Assembly: GCA_038025085.1 (NCBI GenBank)
Contig: CM076144.1
Coordinates: 14,601,501-14,665,500, forward strand
DNA: 64,000 bases
From: Tetragonia tetragonoides
Taxonomy: Eukaryota; Streptophyta; Magnoliopsida; Caryophyllales; Aizoaceae
Reading direction: 5' to 3'
Below are positions 9,297-20,407 of the stretch, in pieces; position 1 is the stretch's first letter; every line of letters begins with the position of its first letter. The position numbers and the translations under genes were made by a program. The notes beneath the pieces were generated by a model that was given only the letters and a program-made list of their open reading frames with translations, was not told the origin of the DNA and ran no database searches.

Positions 9297-9850
9297 TAGA
9301 GCTGATCATGGACGGGACGACCCGAAAAGCCTGGCCCTCCCGGCCCGTAAATTGGGCGGGTATGGACAAGGTTTTTGGAAAAAAAATATTAATGGGCGGG
9401 CTTAGCCCGGCCCGTTTAAATAAATGGGCGGACAAGGACAACACAAAATGACCAGTGGGCAGGCCCGCCCGGCCCGTTTAATATTTTTACTTAAAAAGTT
9501 GTGAGCTTTTTTGTTTGTTTGTGGGTTGTTAAGACTTCTTTTATATGAGAAAATATCAAAATCATGATTATGTGGAGTATTACGGTTGATTTTGGAGTTA
9601 GATTGCATAATAATAGATAGTAAAATTATTTATCGCAAACAAAGAAAAACTCTTAAATTTTAATTGAAAATTTTTTTTGTAAAAATTCCGTAAGCCCATG
9701 GGCAAGCCCGGCCCATTAATAGGGTGGGCCATGACAACAATTTTGAGCCCTAATAAGCGGACAAGGGCAACAAATTTTAGACCCGTTAAATAATTTTTTT
9801 ATTTAAAATCCGACACGTATCCAGCCTGAACCCGCAAATAATCACCTCTG
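9297..9850. mobile_element. Non-autonomous hAT element (554 bp)
   Basis: Termini are TAGAGCTGATCATGGACGGG and, on the other strand, CAGAGGTGATTATTTGCGGG. A perfect 8-bp target duplication CTTTCACA lies at 9289-9296 and 9851-9858. The inside is GC-rich GGCCCGCCC/GGGCGGGC blocks near both ends and AT-rich in the centre, with no transposase. The same terminal sequence recurs at 14468-16056. Confidence 0.85.
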
Positions 9851-9954
9851 CTTTCACACAACTCACTACTCCTTCCCTCAACCCCTCATATGGCTGACAA
9901 AAACTCAAAAATACTCTCCTCTCTCTCTCTCATATGTACTGATTTCTCTTCCTC

Positions 9955-10415
9955 TTATTTTAGAGGAATTGATTGATGTCTATTTTCCATACAAAGCTTA
10001 CGATTCTCAAATTACTTACATGGATAAAGTTATTCAAGCACTTAAACAAGTAAGATTTTTAAATTTAATTTTCTTTTTGGTTCAATTTGTTTGTAATTTC
10101 CCAGTATTTTCGGTGTAGATTGTGTCAAATTTTGAGTTTTTCTGCTCAATTTATTTGAATTTAGCAATCGCATTTTTCAGTGTAGATTGTGTCAAATTTT
10201 ATTATAGATTTGTTTCGATTTTCCTTTCCTACGCTTAATTTGATTGATCCCACTAAAAGTATCTACAGTTAATTTTGGTTTTGATTTCCTGCATTAAAGT
10301 TAATTCAATTTATTTCTCTTATGAAGTCTCCTTGATGCAGATCAAATATAACGGTTTTACTCAATTCATCCAAACCAAACGGTTGTTGGCTTTGTGAAGT
10401 TCCTCATTCAAAGGT
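9955..10415 (+). pseudogene. 5' fragment of an RTEL1-type (FANCJ/XPD-like) DNA helicase gene
   Basis: Positions 9966-10049 encode ELIDVYFPYKAYDSQITYMD followed by KVIQALKQ, then a GTAAGA donor. This matches my recollection of the N-terminus of plant RTEL1-type helicases (GIDVxFPYxAYDSQ..YM.KVIQAL), just upstream of the Walker A exon. The in-frame context before it is broken: an RGID reading lies in another frame. After a GCAG acceptor at about 10340 a candidate second exon reads LLNSSKPNGCWLC, only a faint echo of the Walker A region and lacking the GKT lysine. The remainder of the gene is absent. A dead gene fragment, possibly carried by a mobile element. Confidence 0.5.
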
Positions 10416-13400
10416 ACATTCTACTACTTTAATGTTGGTTTGATTTGTGTTTCATCCTATAATTATAATAAATAAAAATTTCTGAATTGCTGGGTTTCTT
10501 TGGGTGGTTTTTAAGTAACTGTTAAAAGAGAGCAATTGAGATTTTACTGCTCCAAAATGTGTCTCTTCTCAAGCCTTCTGTTGCTTTGCGATAACTTTTT
10601 TCTAGCAGTGGAATGTGGTTTCCTTTTAACCTATAGTGCCTTTTTTAACTAGGACTTCAGGAGTCAATAAACCTCTTGACATCAATATGTAATTAAGGTC
10701 AATTAAGTGCCAATTTATTTTCAGTTACAGTATCTCAAATCTGAATTGAAACTGAATTGAAAGCCTATAATGATTCTTTTATGATCAAGGGGTGTCAATA
10801 ACAACTGAATTATTTAACTAGGATATCAATTACACAATTCATTCATTTCCATAACAACTACTGCACTATGAATCCAACAGTTTTTGCAACTGTTAATTAT
10901 AAATTTCCAAGAGTTTTTGCTACTAGAACACCCTAATTTCACTTGTACCTTAATTTAGTTTGAGAGTAGAGAAAATGCTGCTTCAAACATTCCCACTCCC
11001 ATCCCCACTCGGTGGGTTTCTTAGCGATTTTTTCTCCCCTGTTTATAAATTTGACAACACACATATATGCACATTGTCTTTAGCTTTCATCTGGCAGATG
11101 TACCCAGTTGGTATGGATCCTGTCAAGAGCGCACAGGTCTATTTTGCCAACTTCAATGGAATTTACAAAATGACTGATGAATATTGGTCTCCATTTCAGA
11201 TGCTCAATAAATGCCTAGCTAACGTATGTTGTGTCAACTGGAAACAAAGGATTGCAGAAACGATTATGAACTTTTTCGGGTAATTTAGTATGAGATACAT
11301 GGTTTCATATTTATATGATGTTTGACTTCTCCTATAATTAACCCACAGTCAGTTGCAGGTTTGCTAAGAAATAGATTACTCTTTTATAGTTGAATTTAGA
11401 AAGACAGTTGGGTTAATGTCTCATGCAAGCTTTAGACTTTAGTTTTCATCTTCGTCTATTTTTTTATTTTTATGAAAAAACTGACAACTTGGAGCTAGAT
11501 GGTTGATACTATTCTTAGTTCAGTCATTCAATATTATTCATTCCAAGTATATAGATATGTATTTGGTGTTACTCTTGATTCTTGAATGAAGTCATGAATG
11601 ATGTTAAAGATTTTTTCTAACTGAATGATGGGCATTAATTTCTTGCAATAGTTACACAACGTAAAGGTATTTGATGGAGCAATATTTTCCGAATGTGAGA
11701 GGTAAAAAAAATGTGTATAACTTAAGAGCAAAGTTGTGTAGAAGTCTTTGAGAAACTCCCTTAACTCAATTGACATGGAATTGATAATGTAAGTGGTTGT
11801 AGTTCTGTAGTCTACATGGAAGTTCCATGATTGACTAAGAAAAGGGTTTTTTTTATTACCAGGATCCACTTTATGGGAGAACACAAATATAACTTAAGGG
11901 AGAACCTTTGCCGAAAAATTGTCATTCTCTTTGATACAGTTTGGTGGACAAGAAACCAAGTCCTTCACAAGGATGTGAATATGTGATCTTCAATCCCACT
12001 GCGATCGTGGAGGCAATAAAAAAAGAGATTAATGTGATTTTCGCAAATGAGTCACTATTCGGTGAATGTGGGATCCTCTCAGGCTCTCAGTACCCTTCCT
12101 TGATTTAATTCACCATGGAGGAATATACTTTACTGATGATGCTGTAAGATCAGATGGTTTATATGATTCTTGGGTGTTTTTGCAGGTTACCCTTTATCAG
12201 AAAAGAAAAGATTCAACTGCTATAGAGACATAGTAGTATGTATGAGATTGGATGGATAGATAAATAGGTGTTTACTATGTAAATAATAAATGTAGAATTG
12301 TTGTGGGAAGTGCTGGAAACTACTAGCTTGAAAGGCCACATTCTTGCCTTCTTGGAGTTTGAGAGATGTTAACATGTGTCTTTTATTTGTTAGATATGAA
12401 AACTTGGAGCTCATGTTCTATGGTGATTCTCCAATAATTGACCTTTATTGTTTGACAGTTTGTGATATATTTGGATCTGGTGTTTGAAACTGTCGATGCT
12501 ATGGCTGTTTTGGTGTTTGGGGTCGTCTATTACCTTAAATTCTAATATATATATTCTTATGGAGTGAAATGACTACAAAATAAAATCCTGGGTAGAGCAT
12601 TTTAGCAGTTGCATCTAGCTTGGTGGTGGTGGAAGTTAACCAAACAAGGAAACCATTTTATTGTCTTTCACTGGTCTCTGATTGACTGGTTAATTAATCT
12701 CTGATAATAGTAGTTGGTAAGTCTAATTTTGGAAATTCAATTTCAAAGTGAGCCTGTGACTTTATGTTTGGAGAGGTGCTGGTACACACACTTCACATAC
12801 AAATTACCTCCCGAGTTAAGTTCTGTTTGATTCACCTGGATAAAACTGATCTGAACTGAACTGAATTAAACTTAATTTTAAACTTGACCGTTAACTATTT
12901 AATATTCGTCCAAACATAGTCAATATTGGACTCATTTGAAAGTATGATTTGAGATCTTTCCGATGGCATAATTATCATTATGAAATTATTTTGGAATAAA
13001 ATGTTATATGAGTGATAAAGTTACACATTAACTGGATTGAACTGAACTGAATTTAATAAAATTAAGATGAATCAAACAAAATCTTAGTTGGAGATAGTCT
13101 CTGATAATAATGAGTCAAGTGTAGCTACTGCATGCCTACTATATTTGGAGCCATATAGTTTCAAGCATGGGTACAAGGTAAACATGTACTACTGAACAAC
13201 GAACGATGAGGCCAAGTCTAAGCAGAAGTTAACATTGAAGTCTAGAGAAGAATGAAATGAAGCGATCCCAGTGTGTTGTCGTTTTTAATCATCTTTCAAA
13301 TCTAATTGGCAATTTGTTAACTACACGTTGTATTATGCCTTACCATTACAAATGAAAAAACACTTGACAATGTAAGTGTCATTCTTTCTTTTATTTTGAA

Positions 13401-13727
13401 TTTGATGGTATGAAGTATGCTACGCTTTGATTGGTAATCTGGTACGTAGTATTTTTATATTTTAAAATTTACTTTTCTACCTAGAGATTTCAACTTCGGT
13501 ATTGAAAACAGATTTCTTATAAAATAAAAGTACAGTACATTATTACTATGATTTTAAATGTGAGACGGTGTGAAATAGGTTGAAATTTGAGACATTAACT
13601 TTATAGAAAATATTGAACCATATGAAAGCTATAACATGAATTCAAGTATTCAACAAGAGCCAGAAAAAAAGAAAATAAGAAAACCTAGCAATTTTGAGTT
13701 TATAAAATATTCAACCAAATTTTCTTT
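10416..13727. other. No recognisable gene; mixed fragments
   Basis: An open stretch at 10960-11283 (MYPVGMDPVKSAQVYFANFN after a CAG acceptor) could be an exon fragment of a captured gene, but the family is not recognised. Around 11930-11990 a WWTRNQVLHKD-like reading resembles the end of LINE ORFs and is full of stops. Otherwise the region is AT-rich with no coding signal. Confidence 0.35.
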
Positions 13728-13757
13728 TATCCGTGCGATGTACGGGGCACACACTAG
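13728..13757 (+). mobile_element. Helitron-like 3' terminus
   Basis: CCGTGC-GAT-GTACGG forms a short stem-loop about ten bases upstream of CTAG followed by T, the usual Helitron 3' end inserted before a host T. The 5' TC end was not located, so the extent is unknown. It could include the helicase-like fragment upstream, since Helitrons often carry gene pieces. Confidence 0.55.
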
Positions 13758-13891
13758 TTTAACCTTCAAAACTTAAGAAGTCTAACTGGAAACTGGGGGA
13801 AATTAGGGAAAACTGATCAAACTGGTAAAAATTGAGAGAAAATGGGCAAAATTAAGACGAACTGAATTTTTTTTTTTATTTTAGTATTTTC

Positions 13892-13892
<1 letters not shown>

Positions 13893-13982
<90 letters not shown>
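13893..13982. repeat. (AAT)n microsatellite
   Basis: About 90 bp of uninterrupted AAT triplets just downstream of the Helitron-like end. Confidence 0.95.
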
Positions 13983-13983
<1 letters not shown>

Positions 13984-14459
13984 TGTGTGGAAATAATAAT
14001 AACAACATGTTCATTGTTTAGATGTATCCAATGTCTAAACTTTTTAACTATGAATAATTGGTTAAAAAAATGTTACAATTAATCAAGCAATAGTTCTTAT
14101 AACAAGAGAAACGAATATCTCAAAACACGTTTTTTCTTCATTCTCCCTTTCTCTCCTTCCAAAAGAAAAGCTAACTACAACCACCGTTTTTTTGTTCATA
14201 AACTCACCAATGATAAGCCCTAAATACTTTCATTTCTTTCTCTATTTTAGTGTTGATAGAGGTTTTCTTTCAATAAAAATCTCTTCATTTGTGAGTTGGT
14301 TTCTCTCTCGTTATGAGAGACTTTCTCTCACATTTTGTGAGCAGTTATAGAGTTATTACTTATTAGGTTGAAGTATTCTACTTAATGGAACATTTTTGTA
14401 TGGTTTGGGATAATATGTTTGGATGGATTTTCTACATGTTGTGGATTTGCTAATCTAAG
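13983..14459. other. No gene seen
   Basis: AT-rich sequence with short pyrimidine tracts. No open frame, repeat ends or RNA motifs could be supported. Confidence 0.4.
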
Positions 14460-14467
14460 TATCTGCA

Positions 14468-16056
14468 TAGAGCTGATCATCTCAGGACTCGGGTTGGACA
14501 TGGGCCGGACCTTACATGAAAAAAGTGTTCAACGGATTAGAAAATGATTGTCCTTATCCACCCATCAGAGCTGAAAATAGTGGCTCCCGTCCGCCCTAAC
14601 TAACTGGTCGGGCTTGCCTACGAACTAACGGGCTTTCTTTTATAATCAAATATCCTGAATGTGTTTTTTCATTTACAACAACACAAGGGGATTGCTAAAC
14701 GTAAATATTAAATTACTTAACGCAAATCTACTCTGACTAAATTGCCCCTCATATAACACAAACCTAATTTCCCTAACCTTCTCTCCCTCCTTTGTCTCTC
14801 CCTCTTTCACGCCACTGTCATTGTAAAATTTGGAACACTTGCACCACCAAATAAATCCAATTTAATTTGCAGCATCATCATCGTCGTCATCAGATCATCA
14901 TCAATTCATCATCATCAATTCATCGTCAACATCAACCAAATTATTCAGATAGTCGCACAAGCTAAGGCCGTCGGGTTTGGACGATGGGCAACGCTCGGGT
15001 TCGGTGGCGGTTGAGGAAGTGGTGGTTGGGTGGGTGATTGGTTAGTCGGGACTCGGGAGGAGAGAGACAAAGACAACCTTATCGCCGCCAACCCCCGATC
15101 TGACCCGTCACCTCAACCACTCGACATGTTGCCCACATCCCCCACCCGACCTTCACGACTCCCTCTGTTCGACTCCATAGCCAACCGCCATTTACCCACA
15201 CTAGCTAGAAGCTATCCACGCCCCCACCCAACGCCAGCCACCTACCCACTAGCAACCACCCATAGAACCCTAAACAATGAATAAACTAAAAAGAACTCAA
15301 TTCTAATTTCAGTGGTTAATTCAGTATCACAATAATTTTGTCATAAATATTGTCTCAATTAAAGGATTTATTCATGTTGATTTAAGTGAGGTATTTTACA
15401 ATGAATAGATTGAATGGTAGTACGAAGTGTTGAGAGAATAAAGAATGATAACAAAAAGGTTACTGTGATAATAAAAAGGGTAACTTGGGAAGTATTGAGA
15501 TAAAAATATTTACGTTTAGTAATTTCAGATTTACGTTAAGCAATTCCGCAACACAATGACGATAGACAAAGAGAGTGTTTGAACTGAGGGAGATGGGAGA
15601 GAGGTAAGAAAGAGAGAGAAGCGGCTGAGAATTGGGAAAGTAATGAGTCTCGTAGGCTTTTCAATTCCTTTTTTTGTGTTTTCAATTTTTTTTTTTCCTT
15701 TTTCTTTTGGTCTTAGCTCTAGGCAATTGTGCGTAAGTTTACCAGACATTAGATATAGACAATGATATAAATAATAATAATAAAAAAATACTTAAAGTTT
15801 AAGTTTTTACCAAAAATAAATATATAATATAATATATAAAAATTCTCTTAAAAAATAAAAATAAAATAAAATAAAGCGGGTTGACGGGCCTGTTCACAAG
15901 CCAAAATTTGTTGTCCTTACCCGCTCATTTATTTTAGCTGGTCGGGCTAAATCCGCCTACTTTAAAAAAAAATTCCGAATATCTTGTTCATACCCGTCCA
16001 AATTCAGGGCTGAATAAGCCGGATTTTTTGGACCGTCCTGTCCATAATCAGCTCTA
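14468..16056. mobile_element. Non-autonomous hAT element (1589 bp including nested MITE)
   Basis: It starts TAGAGCTGATCATCTCAGGA and ends with the inverted ATAATCAGCTCTA. The flanking 8-bp repeats are TATCTGCA (14460-14467) and TATCTACA (16057-16064), one mismatch. It has GGCCGG/GGCGGG-type subterminal blocks as in the 9297 element and belongs to the same family. Removing the nested insertion 14688-15548 leaves about 0.72 kb. No transposase. Confidence 0.85.
14688..15548. mobile_element. MULE-type MITE nested in the hAT element
   Basis: Inverted ends GGGATTGCTAAACGTAAATA and CGGAATTGCTTAACGTAAAT continue imperfectly for about 40 bp. They are flanked by CAACACAAG (14679-14687) and CAACACAAT (15549-15557), eight of nine bases matching, like the large MULE. 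The interior is Pro/Thr-rich low-complexity sequence (about 15030-15284) without a convincing gene. The terminal GGAATTGCTAAA motif is shared with the MULE at 1456, suggesting related transposases. Confidence 0.8.
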
Positions 16057-16064
16057 TATCTACA

Positions 16065-16340
16065 ACACATTTATTGATAATCTCCGATCAAAGAGATTCT
16101 GCATAGACATCCTATAATTTGACAGAGCGACACCGATTTCAAGCTACTAGTGTTGGAAAACAATTTCAGTAGGTTTTCATAAACGAAAATTTCCATTCTT
16201 CTTTTATCAACAAAAAAAAACAAAAAACAAGAAAAATGAGCTTTAAAAAGCTTCCCGGCAACTTTTCGAATGTTCTAATTTCATTTCATCACTTCTAACG
16301 TTCCAAACCAAGAAACCCTAAGGAAGAAGGCAAATCAACA
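16065..16340 (+). promoter_or_regulatory. Upstream region of F-box copy B
   Basis: About 275 bp between the hAT target site and the start codon at 16341 should hold the promoter and 5' UTR. An AAACCCTAAGG box lies just before the ATG; no TATA box can be assigned with confidence. The hAT insertion therefore sits immediately upstream of the gene. Confidence 0.35.
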
Positions 16341-18995
16341 ATGGCGATAACGGGGGAGAGTAAAAGCTCAGAGATGACAATGGATGAGCAATTCGATCCT
16401 ATGGATAGACTCTCAGACTTACCAGAGTTCATTCTCCACAACATTTTCTCTCTCCTCAGCATTAGAAAATCATGTCATTTAGGTTCAGTGTCTCGGAAAT
16501 TCAAGCGCTTATGGCTTACAATTCCGGTATTAGACTTCAACTCTTCTTGTTTTCTGTTAAAATCTTATCTGGGTTTCCTCAAATTTGTTGATTCAACTAT
16601 GAATAGATACTCAACCCACAACATAATTATCAAGAAATTCAGGTTGGAGATTCGGAGAGATTTTAGTGATCGTGTGTTTATATCGAGTGAATTGATTGAC
16701 AAATGGGTTGAAATTGCTGTGAAGAATCATGTTGAAGAACTTGATTTAGTGTTATTATGGTGTTATTGTCCTAAGTTTGGCAATTATATGTTATACAAGT
16801 GGCCCCTGCTTGTTTTATCAGCAAAGTCTTTGAAGTCTCTTGCGCTCGCTTACCTTGAATTTCCTTCTAATTTTAATGTGGATGGGGGTATTAATCTTGG
16901 ATCTTTGGAATCTTTGTCGCTAACACATGTTCATATTGAGGATGATTGTTTGTTAAGGCATATAATCTCTTCATGCCCACTAAATGAGCTCGAAATTATG
17001 TGTTGTTCTGGGGTTATTTCTGAAATCAATATCACTGGATATAGTAACATTTGGAGTGTCTCTATAGCTGAAGATGATTATTAAAGTTGTGGAGTTAAAT
17101 TGGTTAATTTGGAATCGCCCAATTTGGTAATTGCTGGATACTGTGGTGCTGAAAGGTTTAATTGTTCGTGAGGATTGCTGATCCTGCCAAGTTACTAAAT
17201 TTAATGACCATTCTCTTTTATAAAACCCGCATTAGTGATGTGATGATGGATACTGTGTTCCCTAGCCTGCCTGCGCTAAACTATTTGACGTTAGATTCAT
17301 GTTTTGACTTGAAGACCGCTAAGATCTCAAATTTTTCGCTCAAGAACCTTCGAATAAGGTACTGTCCTATGCTGGAGAAGGTAAAAATTGATGCCCCAAG
17401 TTTAGAGTTGTTTCAGTTATCTGTGCGCTTGGATGATGTGGACTTCTATCCAATTTCGTCTTTGAGTGAGTGCGATGCTCACTGCGAAGCTTTTATTGAG
17501 TATTCTGGAGCTGTTGACACTAGCTACTTCGTCAAATTAAGGGAATTTATTGTACAATCCAACGTGTTCGATGTCTTGACATTGTCTTTGCCCACTGATA
17601 AGGTATGTAAGCTTAAGTATGTAAACTGCTACAAATGATGACAAATATGCTGCATTTAAAGTGCTTGTCATACACTCATACCGTTAACTAGCTCATCAAG
17701 TACTTTGATACTGTCCCCGCCCCCTTGTGTAAATTAAGGGCTTGCTTGCCATGACACCCAGCCTTAATCGTTCATTATGATATGATGAACTCATATTGAT
17801 CCATTCCCATTGACATGATTAGTAAGGACATATGTCACAACACTTGGGAAGTCTACAATGCATTTTTATTTTACACATCTGTATAGAGAGCACATTCAAG
17901 TTATGGAGTTAGGTGTTGTTACACTATAGTGCAATTTGCAAAAGTTTGTTCTGGATTCCAGTGCTCTAGGTGCAAGCATTGGTAACATTGAGTAGCTATA
18001 AGGTTAGGTTTGAAGTGATACATTCACTTTCTTGTTTCTTTGGTCGGATCAAGTGACCATCACTTAATGTGATGAAGTTAACTATGTGCTTCGATTGTCA
18101 CCATTGATAATAGAAAATTTATTTCTTGGAATTTGAAGGTAGAATTCAGTGTAGAGGATATCCTAGAGATTCGAGTACCCGGACCACCATACAATCTTAA
18201 TCGACTGCAGCTGTGCTCAAGGATTTCTAAACCTGTGGATTGTGCCATTTCCAATCTAATAGACGGATTATTTTGGAGTTGTCATCCTAATATTCTTTCT
18301 CTACCGATGTACGTGAAATCACTACCAATAGATCTCTATATGGAACCCAGTGTCCAAAAGGTATGTTCTCTTTACGTTCTTGGTTCCATTTTGTCTTTTT
18401 ACCATCGTATGTTTATCCTTGCATCCGAAAAACTATTACCCATGTTTAAGACAAGGTGAATTTGTTGTCAACACATATGTCAAAGTTTTGACAGACAATT
18501 ACAATTTTTAACGTCTTTTACCAAATGAGAATACATGCTACAACTGTTGCTGTCCTTTTCATTTATTTTATGTATTTAGTTAAGAAACTAGGTAGACTAG
18601 TATTCATTTGGAACATATAAAGTTACAATGTCCACTGCTATGGGCATTTCTTATTCTTTCATACCAGAGGATTCATGTGGCGTACAATGTGGTGATGCTT
18701 TGATATCTTTTTTGGAAATGAGAAAGACTTAGTTAGGCCCTTAGGGGCTTCTCTATTTTATGTGTTACTCCACTATCATAAAAGATTTCTTCAAAAATAA
18801 ATAAAGAACCCAAAAATTATCAGCTCATAATGTTTGTCAACTTTTGGCTTGCAGATTGTAGTTGAGAAACTCGCAACCTGTGCAATAGCCGAGAGACATC
18901 CTTTGAAGGGTTTAAAAGCCATAAGGGTTGGTGATGCTAATCGAAAGTCCATCTTTGATGGCCATATTACAGTCCAATTTAACTTGAGCTGGTAG
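16341..18995 (+). pseudogene. F-box/LRR-type protein gene (copy B), stop codon and frameshift in exon 1
   Basis: Gene model: exon 1 16341-17602, exon 2 18139-18360, exon 3 18855-18995 (TAG), with GTATGT donors and AAG/CAG acceptors, all phase 0. The F-box spans about residues 22-70 (MDRLSDLPEFILHNIF, then SVSRKFKRLWLTIP), followed by LRR-like segments (LDLVLLW, SLESLSLTHVHIEDDCLL, YLTLDSC, NLRIRYCPML). Exon 1 has an in-frame TAA at 17082-17084 and, between about 17128 and 17168, a switch to the +2 frame, beyond which LRRs continue to the splice donor. F-box proteins recruit substrates to SCF ubiquitin ligases. The product would be a truncated 247-aa F-box protein lacking most repeats; an assembly error at this point is the main alternative. 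Intact paralogous exons occur at 111-959. Confidence 0.75.
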
Positions 18996-19480
18996 GATTT
19001 GTTTGGTGTTGACACAGTGATTAGACTCAGTTTCTGTCACGAATGAGATGGTGGAGACTGGAGAGTGTGGTTATCTTAGCATTTTGCGAATAAGCTTGAT
19101 GATTTTCTGGGCGTGGATTTTATAGGAATTGTGGAAGTACCACATGATGGAATTTTTGGTTATTTTTGGTTAATTGGTTAACTTGTGCTGTAAAATGTAC
19201 AGTATGAACTCGGATATGAATGTCTTGGTTTTTCATTCAAACTTCAGAACATATTAAGCTAGTAGTAACTGATGTTAGTGTTGTACAATACTTATACGAG
19301 TAGCTAATAAACACATTCTTTGTGCTCAAAGGAAGCAGTTTTATACTCCCTTCGTTCTCAAATAAGTGGACTTTTGACAATATAAAATGTTCATCTTGTT
19401 ATATTTCTAGTTTTTTAAAAGTACTTTGTTTTAGGGTGTAAAATACAATACCCCTATATTATAATTCACAAAACCTTTTA
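18029..19480 (+). repeat. Tandem-duplicated F-box block, copy B
   Basis: Collinear with 1-1347 plus 8919-9060, including introns and the 3' flank. It lacks the LINE/MULE insertion found in copy A and so preserves the empty target site at about 19329-19340. Confidence 0.85.
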
Positions 19481-19613
19481 TGAAATGGTGTTTTCGTAAC
19501 TTTTGATGAGACGGTGGTCACTTTTCAATTAAACAATGGTCACTGGTCAGTATAGGTGATCCCTACATTTTACAAAAGTGACCCTAAATTTCTTTTAGTT
19601 GGTCTCACACAAG
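19472..19613 (+). repeat. Short MITE-like repeat, copy 1
   Basis: The segment with TTTTCGTAACTTTTGATGAG near its start and TTGGTCTCACACAAGAC at its end matches the reverse complement of 27345-27494 along its length. It has GAGACGG/CCGTCTC-type half-palindromes but no transposase. Family unassigned. Confidence 0.6.
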
Positions 19614-19761
19614 ACTTGTTAATAATAAATACAACAATTTACAAATTTAAAACTACCAATATAACCTTCTGCACTTAATTTTTTTTTTTTTGTTTTTAAA
19701 AAAAAAGTCTTCACAGTGCACTCGAAACACAGCTAATTTCAGTCGCCCAGTACAACACCCC

Positions 19762-20395
19762 AAAATTTCTATGTTTCTCCAAGGATTGGCACAATAAACA
19801 AGTCTTACTAGTGAGAAGGGTAAACCCTAGCCTCCCTCCTTTTTTTCTCCTCTTTCTCTCTAAAACCCTAACTTTTAGTAGAACATATTTTCAGGTCGGG
19901 AGGGCCGATTTAGGCCATTCCCGGCCTGCGATTGATATTTTTATCACGTTCAATCTTGATTTCTAGCTTTTTTCGTTATGAGTTGAATAAATTCTCTCCC
20001 TTTGTGGAGTTTTTAGGGATCTTCTTATCTTCCTTTCTATAGGATTCTTTTTTCGCCTATTGTGCGATTGATTTTTAGTAGAAGCAGTATGAATTTGGGG
20101 ACCGAATATACACACGATTGGCGAAATGATACAGAGGTTTTTGGGCAAGCGATTGCGTTACTTGTGGTGAAGATCTCCACTTTCGTGAAAGATAAAGATA
20201 CATCAGAGGAAGCACATGGTTACTATACATGTTGGGAGTCGCACCTGAGTATTCTAGTATATTGGCTTGTTAGCAAATTTTTTGTTGTTTCTATTGATTT
20301 AGTATGTTCTAGGGTTATTTTTATTGTAGATGTCGTATTGGTTTTTCTATAATGAAAGTCTCCTATTCCCCTTTCAAAAAAAAAAAAAAAAAAAG
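19762..20395 (+). mobile_element. Poly(A) retroposon with 12-bp target duplication
   Basis: A perfect 12-bp direct repeat GTACAACACCCC (19750-19761 and 20396-20407) flanks a 0.63 kb insert ending TTCCCCTTTC plus about 19 A. The 5' part is pyrimidine-rich with AAACCCTAACTTTTAG; no RT domain is present. The 3' end resembles that of the LINE ending at 8918, so it is probably an internally deleted LINE mobilised in trans. Confidence 0.75.
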
Positions 20396-20407
20396 GTACA
20401 ACACCCC

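Noticed and set aside
10960..11283. Possible small gene MRVEKMLLQTFP...
   Set aside because: No family recognised, start lies in AT-rich noncoding sequence and a CAG acceptor suggests only an exon scrap; kept as part of an unassigned region.
15030..15284. 84-codon open frame inside the MULE MITE
   Set aside because: Pro/Thr/Arg-rich low-complexity translation with no family resemblance, inside a non-autonomous element.
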